Source of the DNA: CAYOXD01 sp964407825
GTDB lineage: Bacteria > Desulfobacterota > Desulfobacteria > Desulfobacterales > JAFDDL01
Direction: 5' to 3'
DNA length: 31,067 nucleotides
Assembly (NCBI GenBank): GCA_964407825.1
Contig: CAYOXD010000023.1
Span: forward strand, 1 to 31,067
The position numbers and the translations under genes were made by a program. Below are positions 17,168 through 26,067 of the stretch, piece by piece; the first letter of the stretch is position 1, and each line of letters opens with the position of its first letter. A model generated the notes under the pieces. The model worked only from the letters and a program-made list of their open reading frames with translations, had not been told where the DNA came from and made no database searches.

Positions 17168-18325
17168 ATGAGAATGAGAAATAGATTCGCCCTTTCGACC
17201 ATAGCCCTGTTCCTTTGCATGATGGTCAACGTTCCCCCCGCCCTTTGCACGGATGCCGAGCCGGTAAGCGGGCAACCCGAATGCCAGGTGCCGGAATCGA
17301 GAAACAGGGCCGAAACTCTGGAAAAAAAGAACGCCCCAAATCAGAACACCGCTGAAAAAGCGCTGTTGCCGCTCCTGGACAAGCTTGTCATTTCCGGTGG
17401 AATCAGCGCCGGCTATTTTCAGGTCACCAATGCCGGACCGGAAAGCGACGAGCGGAATTTCCTGCTCTCAAATGTGCTGGTGGAAATTTCCCAGAAGGAT
17501 AAGAACGCGCCCCTGGGATTTGTCATCGCCTTAGGTGAAACCACGACCCCGTCGATCCTGGGGTCACCGGAAAGCAGCACCGATCTGGATATCGAGTACG
17601 CCTCCCTCACCCTGGCCCCCATACCGGGGGGCACGGTGGAAATCGGCCTTCTGCAGCCGAACTCCGGATACGAATGCACCTACACCTTCAACAACGCCAA
17701 TACCTTCCTCGGCGCCCTGGCCTCCCAGCAACCCTACAACGCCTATGGGGCGCGGCTCAGCTACGAGGTGAAGGGCGTTGATCTGTGGGCGGGATATTAC
17801 AGGCACCGGCTCGACGACGAGGAGTATGTCGTGGAGGAATCCAAAGCCAACGAGTCCTGGGAGGTGGGGGCGTCGGGAACCCTTTCGGGCACCACCTTCA
17901 GCCTCTACCATTACCACCTGGAAAGTCTGCGGAGCCTGACCGGAGCGCTCATCGAGCATACCCTGAAAAATGTCACCATCGCCTTCAACACGGATTACTG
18001 GCAGTGGGCCGGCAGCCAGCAAAGCACCCATGGAGACGATTCGGCCTTTGGCGTCGCCGTTTACGTGACGCCCTTTTTCTGTAAATTCTCCCTTCCCGTG
18101 CGCCTGGAATACATCGATCAGGGACAAAGCGGCATTTTCCTCGAAAACGAAAGCACCCACAGAATCTATGCGATCACCGTCAGCCCGACCTACCGCCTCC
18201 GCGACAATGCTTACATCCGCGCCGATGTCGCCTATGTCCGGGCAACAGACGGCTTTGCCGACGACGACGGCAAGCCTAAGAGCGAACGGATCGCCTTTGC
18301 CATCGAACTCGGGTATACGTTTTAA
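17168..18325 (+). CDS. Outer-membrane beta-barrel porin-like protein
   Basis: This 385-residue protein starts after GAGGAG at a seven-base distance. Residues 1-27 are a Sec signal ending in ALC. A polar linker to about residue 65 is followed by a barrel-like series of alternating strands (LVISGGISAGYFQ, LDIEYASLTLAPIPGGTVEIG, WAGYYRHRLDDEEY, IYAITVSPTYRLRDNAYIRA). It ends in ELGYTF, the C-terminal aromatic used by outer-membrane proteins for BAM recognition. The layout resembles putative beta-barrel porin families of Desulfobacterota (OmpL-like), whose substrates are unknown. The gene stands alone; its leader has two terminator-like hairpins that may attenuate it, and a terminator follows at 18458. 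Confidence 0.85.
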   Translation: MRMRNRFALSTIALFLCMMVNVPPALCTDAEPVSGQPECQVPESRNRAETLEKKNAPNQNTAEKALLPLLDKLVISGGISAGYFQVTNAGPESDERNFLLSNVLVEISQKDKNAPLGFVIALGETTTPSILGSPESSTDLDIEYASLTLAPIPGGTVEIGLLQPNSGYECTYTFNNANTFLGALASQQPYNAYGARLSYEVKGVDLWAGYYRHRLDDEEYVVEESKANESWEVGASGTLSGTTFSLYHYHLESLRSLTGALIEHTLKNVTIAFNTDYWQWAGSQQSTHGDDSAFGVAVYVTPFFCKFSLPVRLEYIDQGQSGIFLENESTHRIYAITVSPTYRLRDNAYIRADVAYVRATDGFADDDGKPKSERIAFAIELGYTF

Positions 18326-18350
18326 TCCCCTGCGGCCCTCTTGTCCTTTT

Positions 18351-18427
18351 CGTTGCCGTTGTCGTGGTCGTAATCGTAGTCGAGGTCCTTGTCTTTTATC
18401 GTAGTCGTAGTTGTAATCGTACTCGTC
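18351..18427 (-). repeat. Degenerate hexamer array, inverted copy A
   Basis: Read on the minus strand this is a run of GAYNAC-type hexamers (GATTAC, GACTAC, GACAAC, GACCAC). Bases 18368-18397 are exactly the reverse complement of 18842-18871, a 30-bp perfect inverted match, and the flanks remain similar in hexamer pattern. It lies directly after the porin stop and does not appear to code. The six-base periodicity and the second copy nearby point to a dispersed repeat family rather than chance. Confidence 0.8.
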
Positions 18428-18457
18428 CACGCAACCACCACCTCCCCTCCGAAAACG

Positions 18458-18513
18458 AAAGCCATGAAGGCGCCCCATCTCATCAGGGAGCGGCCTTCAT
18501 GGCTTTTCTTATC
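18458..18513. terminator. Bidirectional intrinsic terminator between convergent genes
   Basis: AAAGCCATGAAGGC (18458-18471) pairs perfectly with GCCTTCATGGCTTT (18493-18506), a 14-bp stem with a 21-base loop. A TTTTCTT run follows on the plus side, and the minus side reads TTTCGTTTTC. It lies between the porin end (18325, plus) and the end of the small membrane gene (18544, minus), so it can stop both. Confidence 0.8.
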
Positions 18514-18543
18514 CTCGGAACGGCAGTGCGTTTACAGGGGGGA

Positions 18544-18720
18544 TCAGCAGAATCCCAAGGGACACTCGGCACCGCGCGTGTGCCGCCTGACCCGCCCACA
18601 GAGAAACCCCAACCCGATAAACAGTCCCAGTACCAGCAGCGCGTAAGGCAAAAAAAGATTCACCGCCGGAAATGCCAGAAGCAGCAATATGGCTGCAAAA
18701 ATGCATAATTCGTTTTTCAT
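18544..18720 (-). CDS. Small two-helix membrane protein (58 aa)
   Basis: The ATG at 18720 follows GGGAGGGAG, a strong ribosome site. The protein has two hydrophobic segments (about residues 5-22 and 25-42) and a basic, Cys-containing tail (CGRVRRHTRGAECPLGFC). A longer frame upstream runs through the hexamer array and is not credible. The gene lies alone between the two inverted hexamer arrays, with a terminator after it. No family was recognised. Position and ribosome site argue for a real gene, but small size limits certainty. Confidence 0.6.
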   Translation of the reverse strand: MKNELCIFAAILLLLAFPAVNLFLPYALLVLGLFIGLGFLCGRVRRHTRGAECPLGFC

Positions 18721-18824
18721 GGCTCCCTCCCCTCTCAAGTGGGTGGCGTATCTGAACTGTAAACTACAATTTAAGCATGCATGCGCCGAATACAAGGGGT
18801 AATGGGGTTCCTGGCGCTGGGGGG

Positions 18825-18918
18825 GCGATTGCGATTGCGACAAAAGACAAGGACCTCGACTACGATTACGATTACGACAACGACAACGATCACGACAAGG
18901 ATTACGACAGCGATACCG
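18825..18918 (+). repeat. Degenerate hexamer array, inverted copy B
   Basis: A run of about 15 hexamers of the form GAYNAC/GCGATT (GATTAC three times, GACAAC twice, GATCAC, GACAAG and others). Bases 18842-18871 are the perfect reverse complement of 18368-18397. Translated in one plus-strand frame it gives an alternating Asp-X pattern, and that frame connects to the next gene, but family similarity of the next protein starts only at 19191, so I treat the array as non-coding. Confidence 0.8.
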
Positions 18919-18925
18919 AGAGACG

Positions 18926-18942
18926 TTCCAATGCCATTGGAA
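18926..18942. promoter_or_regulatory. 17-bp dyad, possible operator
   Basis: TTCCAATG-C-CATTGGAA is a perfect 8-bp dyad about a single central base. It lies between the hexamer array and the DUF2868/GTPase genes and upstream of the small minus-strand membrane gene. The size and symmetry suit a dimeric regulator, but no regulator gene is adjacent. Confidence 0.4.
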
Positions 18943-18974
18943 CAAATTCACCGTGGTGTCGTCCCAGTGAGCTG

Positions 18975-19001
18975 TTGCAATTATCGATTATTTTCTATAC
19001 A
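18975..19001 (+). promoter_or_regulatory. Weak candidate promoter for the DUF2868-GTPase pair
   Basis: TTGCAA (18975-18980) and TATACA (18996-19001) are 15 bp apart within a locally AT-rich stretch of an otherwise GC-rich region. A start near 19008 would leave a leader of about 180 bases before the ATG at 19191. The rest of 18721-19190 holds the hexamer array and the dyad but no supported gene. Confidence 0.3.
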
Positions 19002-19190
19002 AAAATCCTGGGTGGCGGCAGGCCCTTCGCCCCTATACCCGGGACCAGCATGATGACATCAACCCATTTGACGCTCTTCGAGAGGCAGCAAGACCGCACC
19101 TTGCCATCGGACAAGGAGGCAGGGCATTCCGAGCCGGACGCTTTCGCAAAAACGGCGGAAGGCGGGCGGCACGTATGCTATGATCGGGCC

Positions 19191-20762
19191 ATGAAACAGA
19201 ATTGGAACTATCAGGACAGTATTGATCTGGAATATTTTCTGAAACAGGACGAGGCCCTCTCCCCCGCGACCCTTCATGAGCGCGACCGAAAGCTCTTTTT
19301 AGAAAAGGTGGAGCCGCAGGTGAAGGAGGACCCGCGATCCCCCTCACCCCTGCGGCTCATCGGGCTCTGGCTCGATGCCAGGAGAGGCGGAGAGCCCCTC
19401 GAAACCGGCCTGCCCGGACGTCTGGCCGGCGAATCCATAGGTCTTCTCAGGCTGATCCTGGCGCTCATCGGGCTGACCCTGGGCGCCAGCTCCGGTTCCC
19501 TGTTTTTCAGCTATACCGGCAAGACACCGGTCAACGTCCTGGACTTCCTGGTGCTGTTCGTCTTTTCTCAGATATTGCTGGTCACCGTGCTGTTCCTTCG
19601 CACCGCCCTCCTGCGGATTTTCCGGATTTCCATGCCCCGGACCCTCCTGGTCCGCCTTGTCGCTCTGCTATCGACCCGGCTCTACCGCTTTTTCAACCGG
19701 CATGGACAGACGGCGCTCGGGGCCGGCCATACCGACGCCATGCAGGCGGCGTTCGGCAGACTGCGGGGATTCGGCACGGTCCACGGCCCTCTTTTTTTCT
19801 GGCCGCTGTTCCTGCTCATCCAGGTGATCGGCATCTGTTTCAACATCGGTCTTCTCGGCGCCAGCCTGATGCGGATCACCATCAGCGATGTGGCCTTCGG
19901 TTGGCAGTCCACCCTTCAGTTCAGTGCCAAGAGCCTGCATGCGGCCATCCATGTCCTGGCCCTGCCCTGGTGCTGGGCGCTGGGAGAAGGGACCGGCTAC
20001 CCCACCTTCAGCCAGATCGAGGGCAGCCGGATCATCCTGAAGGAGGGCATCTCCCACCTGACAACGGCGAATCTCGTCTCCTGGTGGCCGTTTCTGCTAA
20101 TGAGCGTCCTGGTCTACGGCCTGGGCGCCCGGCTGCTCCTTTACAGCTACGGCTACTGGCAGCAAAGAAAGGCCAGCCATGATCCCGACGCTGCAGGCCC
20201 CGCCGCCTGGCAGATCCTGCAACGCATGCAGACACCGGTGGTATCCACCCGGGCGCAGCGGCCCGAGGCGGCCAGGCGCGAGGAGGCCGCGCCGGCAGTG
20301 GAAAAAGCCGTCCCGCCAAAGGCGGGGCTTCTGCTGCCGGCCCACCTGCTGTTGCCGGATGAAATTCATGACCAATGCTTGGCGCAGCCCCTTGACGATC
20401 TGCTGGCCCAGGAGGGATACGGCATCCTGAAGCGCCATCGCTTCCTCGTGGATTATGAGTCGGACCGGGACCTGCTGGAAGAGCTCGCCGCTGAAAACTG
20501 GGGAAACGGCGGCGGGATCATCATCCTGATGGAGGCCTGGATGCCTCCCCTTATCGATTTTCTCACTTTCCTGCGGGAGCTGCGACAGCGGGTCGGCGCC
20601 AAGTTGCCGATTCTTCTTCGACTGGTGGGCAGACCGGCCCCGGACTGCATTCTCACCCCTGTGGGCGATCCCACCCAGCAGGAGGTCTGGAGACGAAAGA
20701 TCGACGGCCTGGGAGACCCCTACCTGCAGGTGACCCCCCTGATGGCTGAGGAGTCCCCATGA
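19191..20762 (+). CDS. DUF2868-family membrane protein
   Basis: This 523-residue protein begins MKQNWNYQDSIDLEYFLKQD, typical of the DUF2868 family. The frame is open further upstream to 18777, but that extension is hexamer array and low-complexity sequence, so I use the ATG at 19191 despite its poor ribosome site. Hydrophobic segments near residues 82-103, 110-140, about 195-225 and 295-320 anchor it in the inner membrane; a long soluble C-terminal domain follows (from about residue 375), with a Rossmann-like GGGIIILMEAWMPPLIDFL segment. The stop overlaps the start of the GTPase gene in ATGA, so the two are made together. Family knowledge: DUF2868 genes are often found beside DUF3482 GTPases; the function is unknown. 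Confidence 0.82.
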   Translation: MKQNWNYQDSIDLEYFLKQDEALSPATLHERDRKLFLEKVEPQVKEDPRSPSPLRLIGLWLDARRGGEPLETGLPGRLAGESIGLLRLILALIGLTLGASSGSLFFSYTGKTPVNVLDFLVLFVFSQILLVTVLFLRTALLRIFRISMPRTLLVRLVALLSTRLYRFFNRHGQTALGAGHTDAMQAAFGRLRGFGTVHGPLFFWPLFLLIQVIGICFNIGLLGASLMRITISDVAFGWQSTLQFSAKSLHAAIHVLALPWCWALGEGTGYPTFSQIEGSRIILKEGISHLTTANLVSWWPFLLMSVLVYGLGARLLLYSYGYWQQRKASHDPDAAGPAAWQILQRMQTPVVSTRAQRPEAARREEAAPAVEKAVPPKAGLLLPAHLLLPDEIHDQCLAQPLDDLLAQEGYGILKRHRFLVDYESDRDLLEELAAENWGNGGGIIILMEAWMPPLIDFLTFLRELRQRVGAKLPILLRLVGRPAPDCILTPVGDPTQQEVWRRKIDGLGDPYLQVTPLMAEESP

Positions 20763-22189
20763 GCGCCGGCCCCACCTCGACAGCTCCCGAAATCGCCATT
20801 CTCGGCCACCCAAACGAAGGCAAGTCCTCGGTGCTGTCCACCCTGGCAGAGGACGATTCAGTCCGGGTCAGCCCCATCCCCGGGGAAACCACCGAATGCC
20901 GCACCTTTCCCGTCCTGATCGACGGCCGGGAGGTCCTGCGGTTCACGGATACGCCCGGGTTTCAAAATCCCTCGCGGGTGGTGGTGGAAATGCGGGAATT
21001 GGCCGCTGGGGGCGGCGACTGCGTGGCCCTCTTCCGCCGGAAATTCGCGAACGTGTCAGAACTTCGTGACGATGTGGAGCTGCTGCAGCCGGTGGAACGT
21101 GGTGCCGGCATCATTTATGTGGTGGACGGCTCCAGGCCCCTGCGCAACGTGGACCGGGCCGAAATGGAGATCCTGCGGCTGTCAGGCCGGCCGCGCATGG
21201 CGATCATCAACTGCAAGGCCGAGGATAGGGGGCATTTGGAAGTCTGGAAAAATGAATTTCGCCAAAATTTCAACGCGAACCGTGTGTTCAATGCCCACCG
21301 GGCGACCTATACGGAACGGATTCTGCTGCTCGAGGCCCTGAAATCAATCGACCAGGACTGGCAGCCGACCCTGGAGGCGGTGGTGAAGGCCTTCAAGATG
21401 GACTGGGCAAGACGCAACAGCCAGACGGTGGACATCCTGCTGGAACTCTTCAGGGACTGCCTGGGCTTCAGCGTCCATGCCCCCCTGACCGGCGAGGCCA
21501 CCCGGGAGAGCCTGCACGAACGGCTCGTCCAGAAATACTGCGAGGCCATCGGCAAAAAGGAGGCAGCGGCCCACCGGCGGGTCCGCTCCCTTTTCAAGCA
21601 CAACATCTTCAACTATCATTTGCCGCCCCATTCCATCCTGCGCGAGGACCTCTTCAATGAGAAGACCTGGCACCTGCTGGGGCTCTCCGCCGGGCAACTC
21701 ACCGTGCTTGGCGGCCTGGGGGGAGCGGCCGTAGGCGCGGGAATCGACATCGCCACCGCCGGCATCACCATGGGTGTCTTCACGGGGCTTGGCACCGCGG
21801 CGGGCGCCCTGGGGGCTCTGCTGGGCGGTAAAAAACTGTCCAGAATCAGCCACTTTCTGGGACTCCACCTGGGGGGAGAGAGGCTCCAGGTCGGTCCGGC
21901 GGCCAATATCAGCCTGCTGTTCGTCCTGATCAACCGGGCCCTTCTCTTCTATCGCTACACCATTAACTGGGCCCATGGCCGCCGGGACGTGGACGCCCTG
22001 CCCCCCCCCGCCGCCCGGGACATTGAGGCCGGCGGCTATACCAGTTCCTGGGGTCCCCCCCGGCTGCGCGTCTGCAACGCCTTTTTCACAGCGGTCACCA
22101 AAGACCGGGGCACGAGCCTGGCGGATGCCTCCCGCCAGTTCCGCGACATCCTGTCAACCTGCCTTGCCGAAATCTCCAGGCACGAATAA
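20759..22189 (+). CDS. DUF3482-family GTPase, membrane-associated
   Basis: This 476-residue protein has a P-loop GTPase domain of the Era/TrmE type at the N-terminus: G1 GHPNEGKS at residues 16-23, switch-I threonines in GETTE (about 42-46) and G3 DTPG at 64-67. The G4 position (residues 151-156) reads NCKAED instead of the usual NKxD, so base specificity may be relaxed. Residues about 315-365 are a glycine/alanine-rich hydrophobic stretch (VLGGLGGAAVGAG, GLGTAAGALGALLGG) that probably inserts in or packs against the membrane. It is translationally coupled to the DUF2868 gene, and I infer that the two proteins act as a complex. The pair ends convergently with the SLC13-type transporter, with 25 bp between stops. 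Confidence 0.82.
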   Translation: MSAGPTSTAPEIAILGHPNEGKSSVLSTLAEDDSVRVSPIPGETTECRTFPVLIDGREVLRFTDTPGFQNPSRVVVEMRELAAGGGDCVALFRRKFANVSELRDDVELLQPVERGAGIIYVVDGSRPLRNVDRAEMEILRLSGRPRMAIINCKAEDRGHLEVWKNEFRQNFNANRVFNAHRATYTERILLLEALKSIDQDWQPTLEAVVKAFKMDWARRNSQTVDILLELFRDCLGFSVHAPLTGEATRESLHERLVQKYCEAIGKKEAAAHRRVRSLFKHNIFNYHLPPHSILREDLFNEKTWHLLGLSAGQLTVLGGLGGAAVGAGIDIATAGITMGVFTGLGTAAGALGALLGGKKLSRISHFLGLHLGGERLQVGPAANISLLFVLINRALLFYRYTINWAHGRRDVDALPPPAARDIEAGGYTSSWGPPRLRVCNAFFTAVTKDRGTSLADASRQFRDILSTCLAEISRHE

Positions 22190-22214
22190 TCAAAACGCCG
22201 CGCCAGGCAGCACA

Positions 22215-24644
22215 TCACATGTAAAAGAAATAGGTCATCGTCACCAGAATGGCGATGTAGAGAACTGCCAGGAGGCCCCCGATCCTGATATAGTCCTTGG
22301 TCCGATATTCGCCAGGACCCATATACAGGGCGTTGACCTGATGGGTCGGCAGAATAAAGGAGTTGGAAACCCCGAGGCCCACGACGATGGCGGCCACGCG
22401 CGGGTCGAAGCCGATCTGGTTCGCAATGGAGATACCGAGCGGAACCAGCAGGGTGCAGGCGCCGACATTGGAAATCACCATCGTGAAGGCACAGCTCAGC
22501 ACCGCCAGAACGATGAGCAGCATCAGGGGCGACATGAGCGATCCCAGCCCGTTGACGATCCCCCCGGCGATCCACTGCGCGGTGCCCGTCTGGTTCACCG
22601 CCATCCCCAGGGGGATCAATCCGCCCAGCAAGAATACGGTGCGCCAGTCCACGGCGCGGTAGGCCTCGCTGATGGATATCACCCGGGTCAGGACCATGCC
22701 GACAGCCCCCAGCATGAGGCAGACCGACAGGGGAATGGGGTTGTACGCAAGTTTCTGGAAATAGAAACTCGAAAGCAACATCAGCAGAAGGGAGACCAGA
22801 AAGCAGGTCAAGGCCCAGCCGGATTTTTCAGGCTTGTGGAATTCCTCCTCGAAGGGGGTAATGATGATCAGGTTATGGTGAAGGTCCTCCAGGGTGTGAA
22901 ATTGCTCCCAGGTGCCGTGCATGAGCACGGCGTCCCCGGCCCGCAGGGGACGATCGGCCAACTGCCGATAGTAGGTCTTTCCGGACTGGTGGATGGCCAA
23001 GGGATTCACGCCGAAGGTTTCCCGGAAACGGATCTGCTTGATGGTTCGTCCGATCAGGCTGGAGCGGGGGGAGACCACCCCCTCCACAAGCCCCGTCATG
23101 GAGGGGTTGAACAGGTTGCTCTTGAAGCATTCCGGTTCCGCCTTGAGGATCAGGCCGTAGTCGCTCACAAATTTCTCCACGGCCTTTCGGGGACCGTAAG
23201 CACAGAGGATGTATCCCGGACGGATGGTACTCTCAGGAAGGGGGGCGATTTCACAGGCGCCGTCGGACTTGGTCGCAGCCACGATGTTCACCAGGAAACG
23301 CCGACGAATCTTCACCACCGACTGGGGACGCGTCTCCGGTTGGAACGTATTCGGAACCTGGATCTCGAAAGGTCCACTGATCAACGGATAACTGTCGAGA
23401 ATGCCTTCCTCCGGACTATCACTTTCCCGGTTCCGGGGATCGGACGGATTTCGGGGAAGGTTGGCCAATGCCCGCAGCCCCACCGTCGAAAGATAGGCAA
23501 GCCCGCCGACCACCAGGGCCATCCCGATGGGCGTCAACTCCAGAAAACCGATCTTGGGCATCCCCGGGGGCAAAATATCGTTGAGGAGAATCAACGGACT
23601 GGTGCCGATCATGGTCAGGGTTCCGCCGAGGATGGCCGACATCCCGATGGGCATGAGCACGCGGGAGATGGGAATCTTGAGCCTGTAGGAGGCAACCAGC
23701 CGGATAGCGGGCAGAAAGAGCACGGCAGCGCCTGTATTCTGCATAACGCTCGATATGATGGCGATCAGGGCCGAAAAAAGCACCGTCAGCCTGCGGGAGC
23801 TCTTACCGACGTATTTAAGAAGGGGCTGGAGGATGCGGTTGACGATATCGGCCCGGTTCAAGCCGTAACTGATGATCATCACCCCGATGATCGCCATTAC
23901 CGCGTTGCTGCTGATGCCCCTGAAGGTGTCCTGGGCGTCAAGGAGCCCCAATTCGGGAAGCAGCACCATCATGGCGATGGCAACGACGTCCACCCGCACC
24001 CATTCCATGATAAAGAGAAAGACGGCCACCCCCACCACCAGCAGCATCAACAGCTTCGTGGCAAGATGGGTATCCACCTCAAACGGCAGCTGGGCCGCTC
24101 CGATGTCCTGGAGCCGTTGCCCCTCCGCGGTTACCACCTGGCCGTAGATCTCCATCCAAAAGGCATACTTGCCGGCGCTGGTTCTCGGGTTGACCCTGTA
24201 TGCCACGCGGGCGGTCAACACGCGGGAAGCGCCCCCTGGAGAAGGCGCGAATTTCACGAGGAGATGATGGCGCTGCCCGCCAGGGATGGCATTATCGACG
24301 AATTCAATGCCGCTCTTATCCGAGACGGTGATCCAGACCACCAGGGGGGTCGATGTCCGTTGGTTCCACCTGGGAGATGTTTCGGATTTCCCTTGCAACC
24401 GCCGCAGGCGGGCCTCCAGTTCGAAGCTGCCGCTGTCCCCTGCAACCAGGGTTTGAAGCGGCCGTTTCATGCGAATGGTTATATAGCGAGGGGCAGGCGT
24501 CCCCTTTCGGGCCGGTGCGCCGGCGGCCGGCAGGACCTGGGCACCGCGAATCTCACGGGTCGAGAAGGTGGGAAGGATATTGACAAGAAGAAACGCCGGA
24601 GCGGTCAAACATACAGTCAGCAGTATCCATTTAATGGTTCGCAT
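22215..24644 (-). CDS. SLC13/DASS-type anion symporter with TrkA-C domains and an extra N-terminal periplasmic domain
   Basis: This 809-residue protein belongs to the divalent anion:Na+ symporter group. After a first membrane segment (residues 5-25), residues about 30-190 form a soluble, strand-rich domain expected in the periplasm. The transporter half-repeats follow: SSVMQNTGAAVLF (Asn303-Thr304) and VISNVGACTLLVP (Asn726) are the two Ser-x-x-x-Asn ion/substrate loops. Between the halves, about residues 420-590, lie two TrkA-C-like domains (FLVNIVAA ... GYILCAYG; LIGRTIKQIRFRETFGVNPLAI ... GDAVLMHG), which in related proteins sense ligands in the cytoplasm. The substrate is probably sulfate or a dicarboxylate but cannot be decided here. 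The ATG at 24644 has no good ribosome site; it is used because it opens a signal-anchor. Confidence 0.88.
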   Translation of the reverse strand: MRTIKWILLTVCLTAPAFLLVNILPTFSTREIRGAQVLPAAGAPARKGTPAPRYITIRMKRPLQTLVAGDSGSFELEARLRRLQGKSETSPRWNQRTSTPLVVWITVSDKSGIEFVDNAIPGGQRHHLLVKFAPSPGGASRVLTARVAYRVNPRTSAGKYAFWMEIYGQVVTAEGQRLQDIGAAQLPFEVDTHLATKLLMLLVVGVAVFLFIMEWVRVDVVAIAMMVLLPELGLLDAQDTFRGISSNAVMAIIGVMIISYGLNRADIVNRILQPLLKYVGKSSRRLTVLFSALIAIISSVMQNTGAAVLFLPAIRLVASYRLKIPISRVLMPIGMSAILGGTLTMIGTSPLILLNDILPPGMPKIGFLELTPIGMALVVGGLAYLSTVGLRALANLPRNPSDPRNRESDSPEEGILDSYPLISGPFEIQVPNTFQPETRPQSVVKIRRRFLVNIVAATKSDGACEIAPLPESTIRPGYILCAYGPRKAVEKFVSDYGLILKAEPECFKSNLFNPSMTGLVEGVVSPRSSLIGRTIKQIRFRETFGVNPLAIHQSGKTYYRQLADRPLRAGDAVLMHGTWEQFHTLEDLHHNLIIITPFEEEFHKPEKSGWALTCFLVSLLLMLLSSFYFQKLAYNPIPLSVCLMLGAVGMVLTRVISISEAYRAVDWRTVFLLGGLIPLGMAVNQTGTAQWIAGGIVNGLGSLMSPLMLLIVLAVLSCAFTMVISNVGACTLLVPLGISIANQIGFDPRVAAIVVGLGVSNSFILPTHQVNALYMGPGEYRTKDYIRIGGLLAVLYIAILVTMTYFFYM

Positions 24645-24822
24645 GCGAATATGATCGAATCAACTAGCAATGCACATTTAACCTCGTCTACCGATCAGGC
24701 CATGTCCGGTGCGGTCAAGGACATCGACATCCCACGCTCTATCCACTGACGGCAGCCCCAAGCAGATACTTCCTCTTGTACAGAAAAATATCCCCAATTG
24801 CAATGCCGGATCAGGCGGGAGC

Positions 24823-25875
24823 CTAGTTCACCAGCCCCTGCGCCCTCAGGAATTCCAGCCCGCGCTCTTCACCGTCCTGGATCAGCGCATTGATGTAGCC
24901 TTTATTGCGGTTCAGTTTGGTGGCATAATCCAGCCTGTTCTGCAGGTCCGGGCTCATGGTGATGAGGTGGAGGGTAATGGGTTTGTATTTGGCGCCGAAT
25001 TCGGGGATAAAGGCGCCCTCCTTCAAAAAGCGGTTAACCAGTTCGATTTTCTGGATGTCCTGATACAGGGAGGCATTTCCGATCATTTCATTGCGGCGGT
25101 CGATGATATCCTGTGGGGCAGTGGGTATCTTTTTGCATCCCTTGGGATTGATCTGAACGATCCATATCTCGTCCGGTTTGTTCTCCTTGCCGACAAACTC
25201 CGAAAAGAGCAATTCGTCCGTCGGCGGGTTATCGGAGAACAGGCCGTCCCAATAGGCCTCCTTTCCAATCTGCACGGCGGGAAATATCGAGGGGACCGCC
25301 GCAGACGCCAACACCGCTTCAACCCGTATCTCCCCCTTCAAAGAGGTAAACTTCTTGAATTCACCATTCAGCACATCCGCCGCTCCGATCAACAGGACCG
25401 GTCGTTGCGGCATTCCCCACGAGGCGATTTCCTCGAAGTCCACATGCGCCTGAAGCATTTTCTTCAGGTCGTAAAACTTTCTGTTCGGGGCCATGCCTTG
25501 AAAGAGATAGGACCATGCCTTGACCATAGGTGAATAGGGAGATGCCTCCCAGTGCGGCATCCAGCCATCGTCGATCGCTCGAAAGTAATTGACCATACAG
25601 TCGTTCAAGAATTTGTCGTAGTAATTGTGAACCGAGTTATCGTGCCAGAAATCCATCAGTCGCTTCGATAGTGGCTGGGACCCCTTATCGTCGGACTTTA
25701 TTAGCGAATACCATGCCAGGATGGCGCATACGGCCCCGCCGGAGGTACCGCTCAAAGCGACAATCTCCTTCTTTTCGTGAATATCGTTATCGAGAATCGA
25801 CTTGAGCACGCCAGCGGTAAAAGCCGTCTGGCTCCCGCCTCCCTGACACGCAATGGCGACTTTGCTCCTTTTCAT
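24823..25875 (-). CDS. Patatin-like phospholipase
   Basis: This 350-residue protein starts after GGAGG at a good distance. It carries the patatin Ser-Asp dyad: oxyanion loop GGGSQTAF (residues 12-19), nucleophile Ser45 in GTSGG, and Asp210 in DGLFSDNPP, so it should be an active lipid acyl hydrolase. There is no signal peptide, suggesting cytoplasmic or effector-like use. The glycine loop has Gln16 where many homologues have Arg or Lys. It stands alone, 178 bp after the transporter start and 192 bp before the end of the ATPase cluster. It could serve in membrane lipid turnover; nothing nearby fixes the substrate. Confidence 0.9.
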   Translation of the reverse strand: MKRSKVAIACQGGGSQTAFTAGVLKSILDNDIHEKKEIVALSGTSGGAVCAILAWYSLIKSDDKGSQPLSKRLMDFWHDNSVHNYYDKFLNDCMVNYFRAIDDGWMPHWEASPYSPMVKAWSYLFQGMAPNRKFYDLKKMLQAHVDFEEIASWGMPQRPVLLIGAADVLNGEFKKFTSLKGEIRVEAVLASAAVPSIFPAVQIGKEAYWDGLFSDNPPTDELLFSEFVGKENKPDEIWIVQINPKGCKKIPTAPQDIIDRRNEMIGNASLYQDIQKIELVNRFLKEGAFIPEFGAKYKPITLHLITMSPDLQNRLDYATKLNRNKGYINALIQDGEERGLEFLRAQGLVN

Positions 25876-26067
25876 CGGCTGTTCCTCCTCTGTTGATGGT
25901 GTTCGATTCCGATTTCACACTTAAAGTTTGAAACTTTCGAAGCAGGAAACACGAGAGGTGGCATTGAAACCTTCAAACGGGCTTCAGATCAGGGTGGACC
26001 AAAGCACTGCGGAGCTTACGTGATGGAAAGTAGTCTATTCCTCGTTTCGAAGGGTGTCAAGAGGGAC

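Noticed and set aside
18777..19190. N-terminal extension of the DUF2868 protein through the hexamer array
   Set aside because: The translation is an Asp-X repeat and low-complexity sequence, no ribosome site was seen at 18777, and family similarity starts at 19191.
21975..24749. 924-codon plus-strand frame
   Set aside because: It is the antisense of the SLC13-type transporter, with low-complexity His/Gln/Gly-rich translation; the minus strand has clear membrane segments and motifs.
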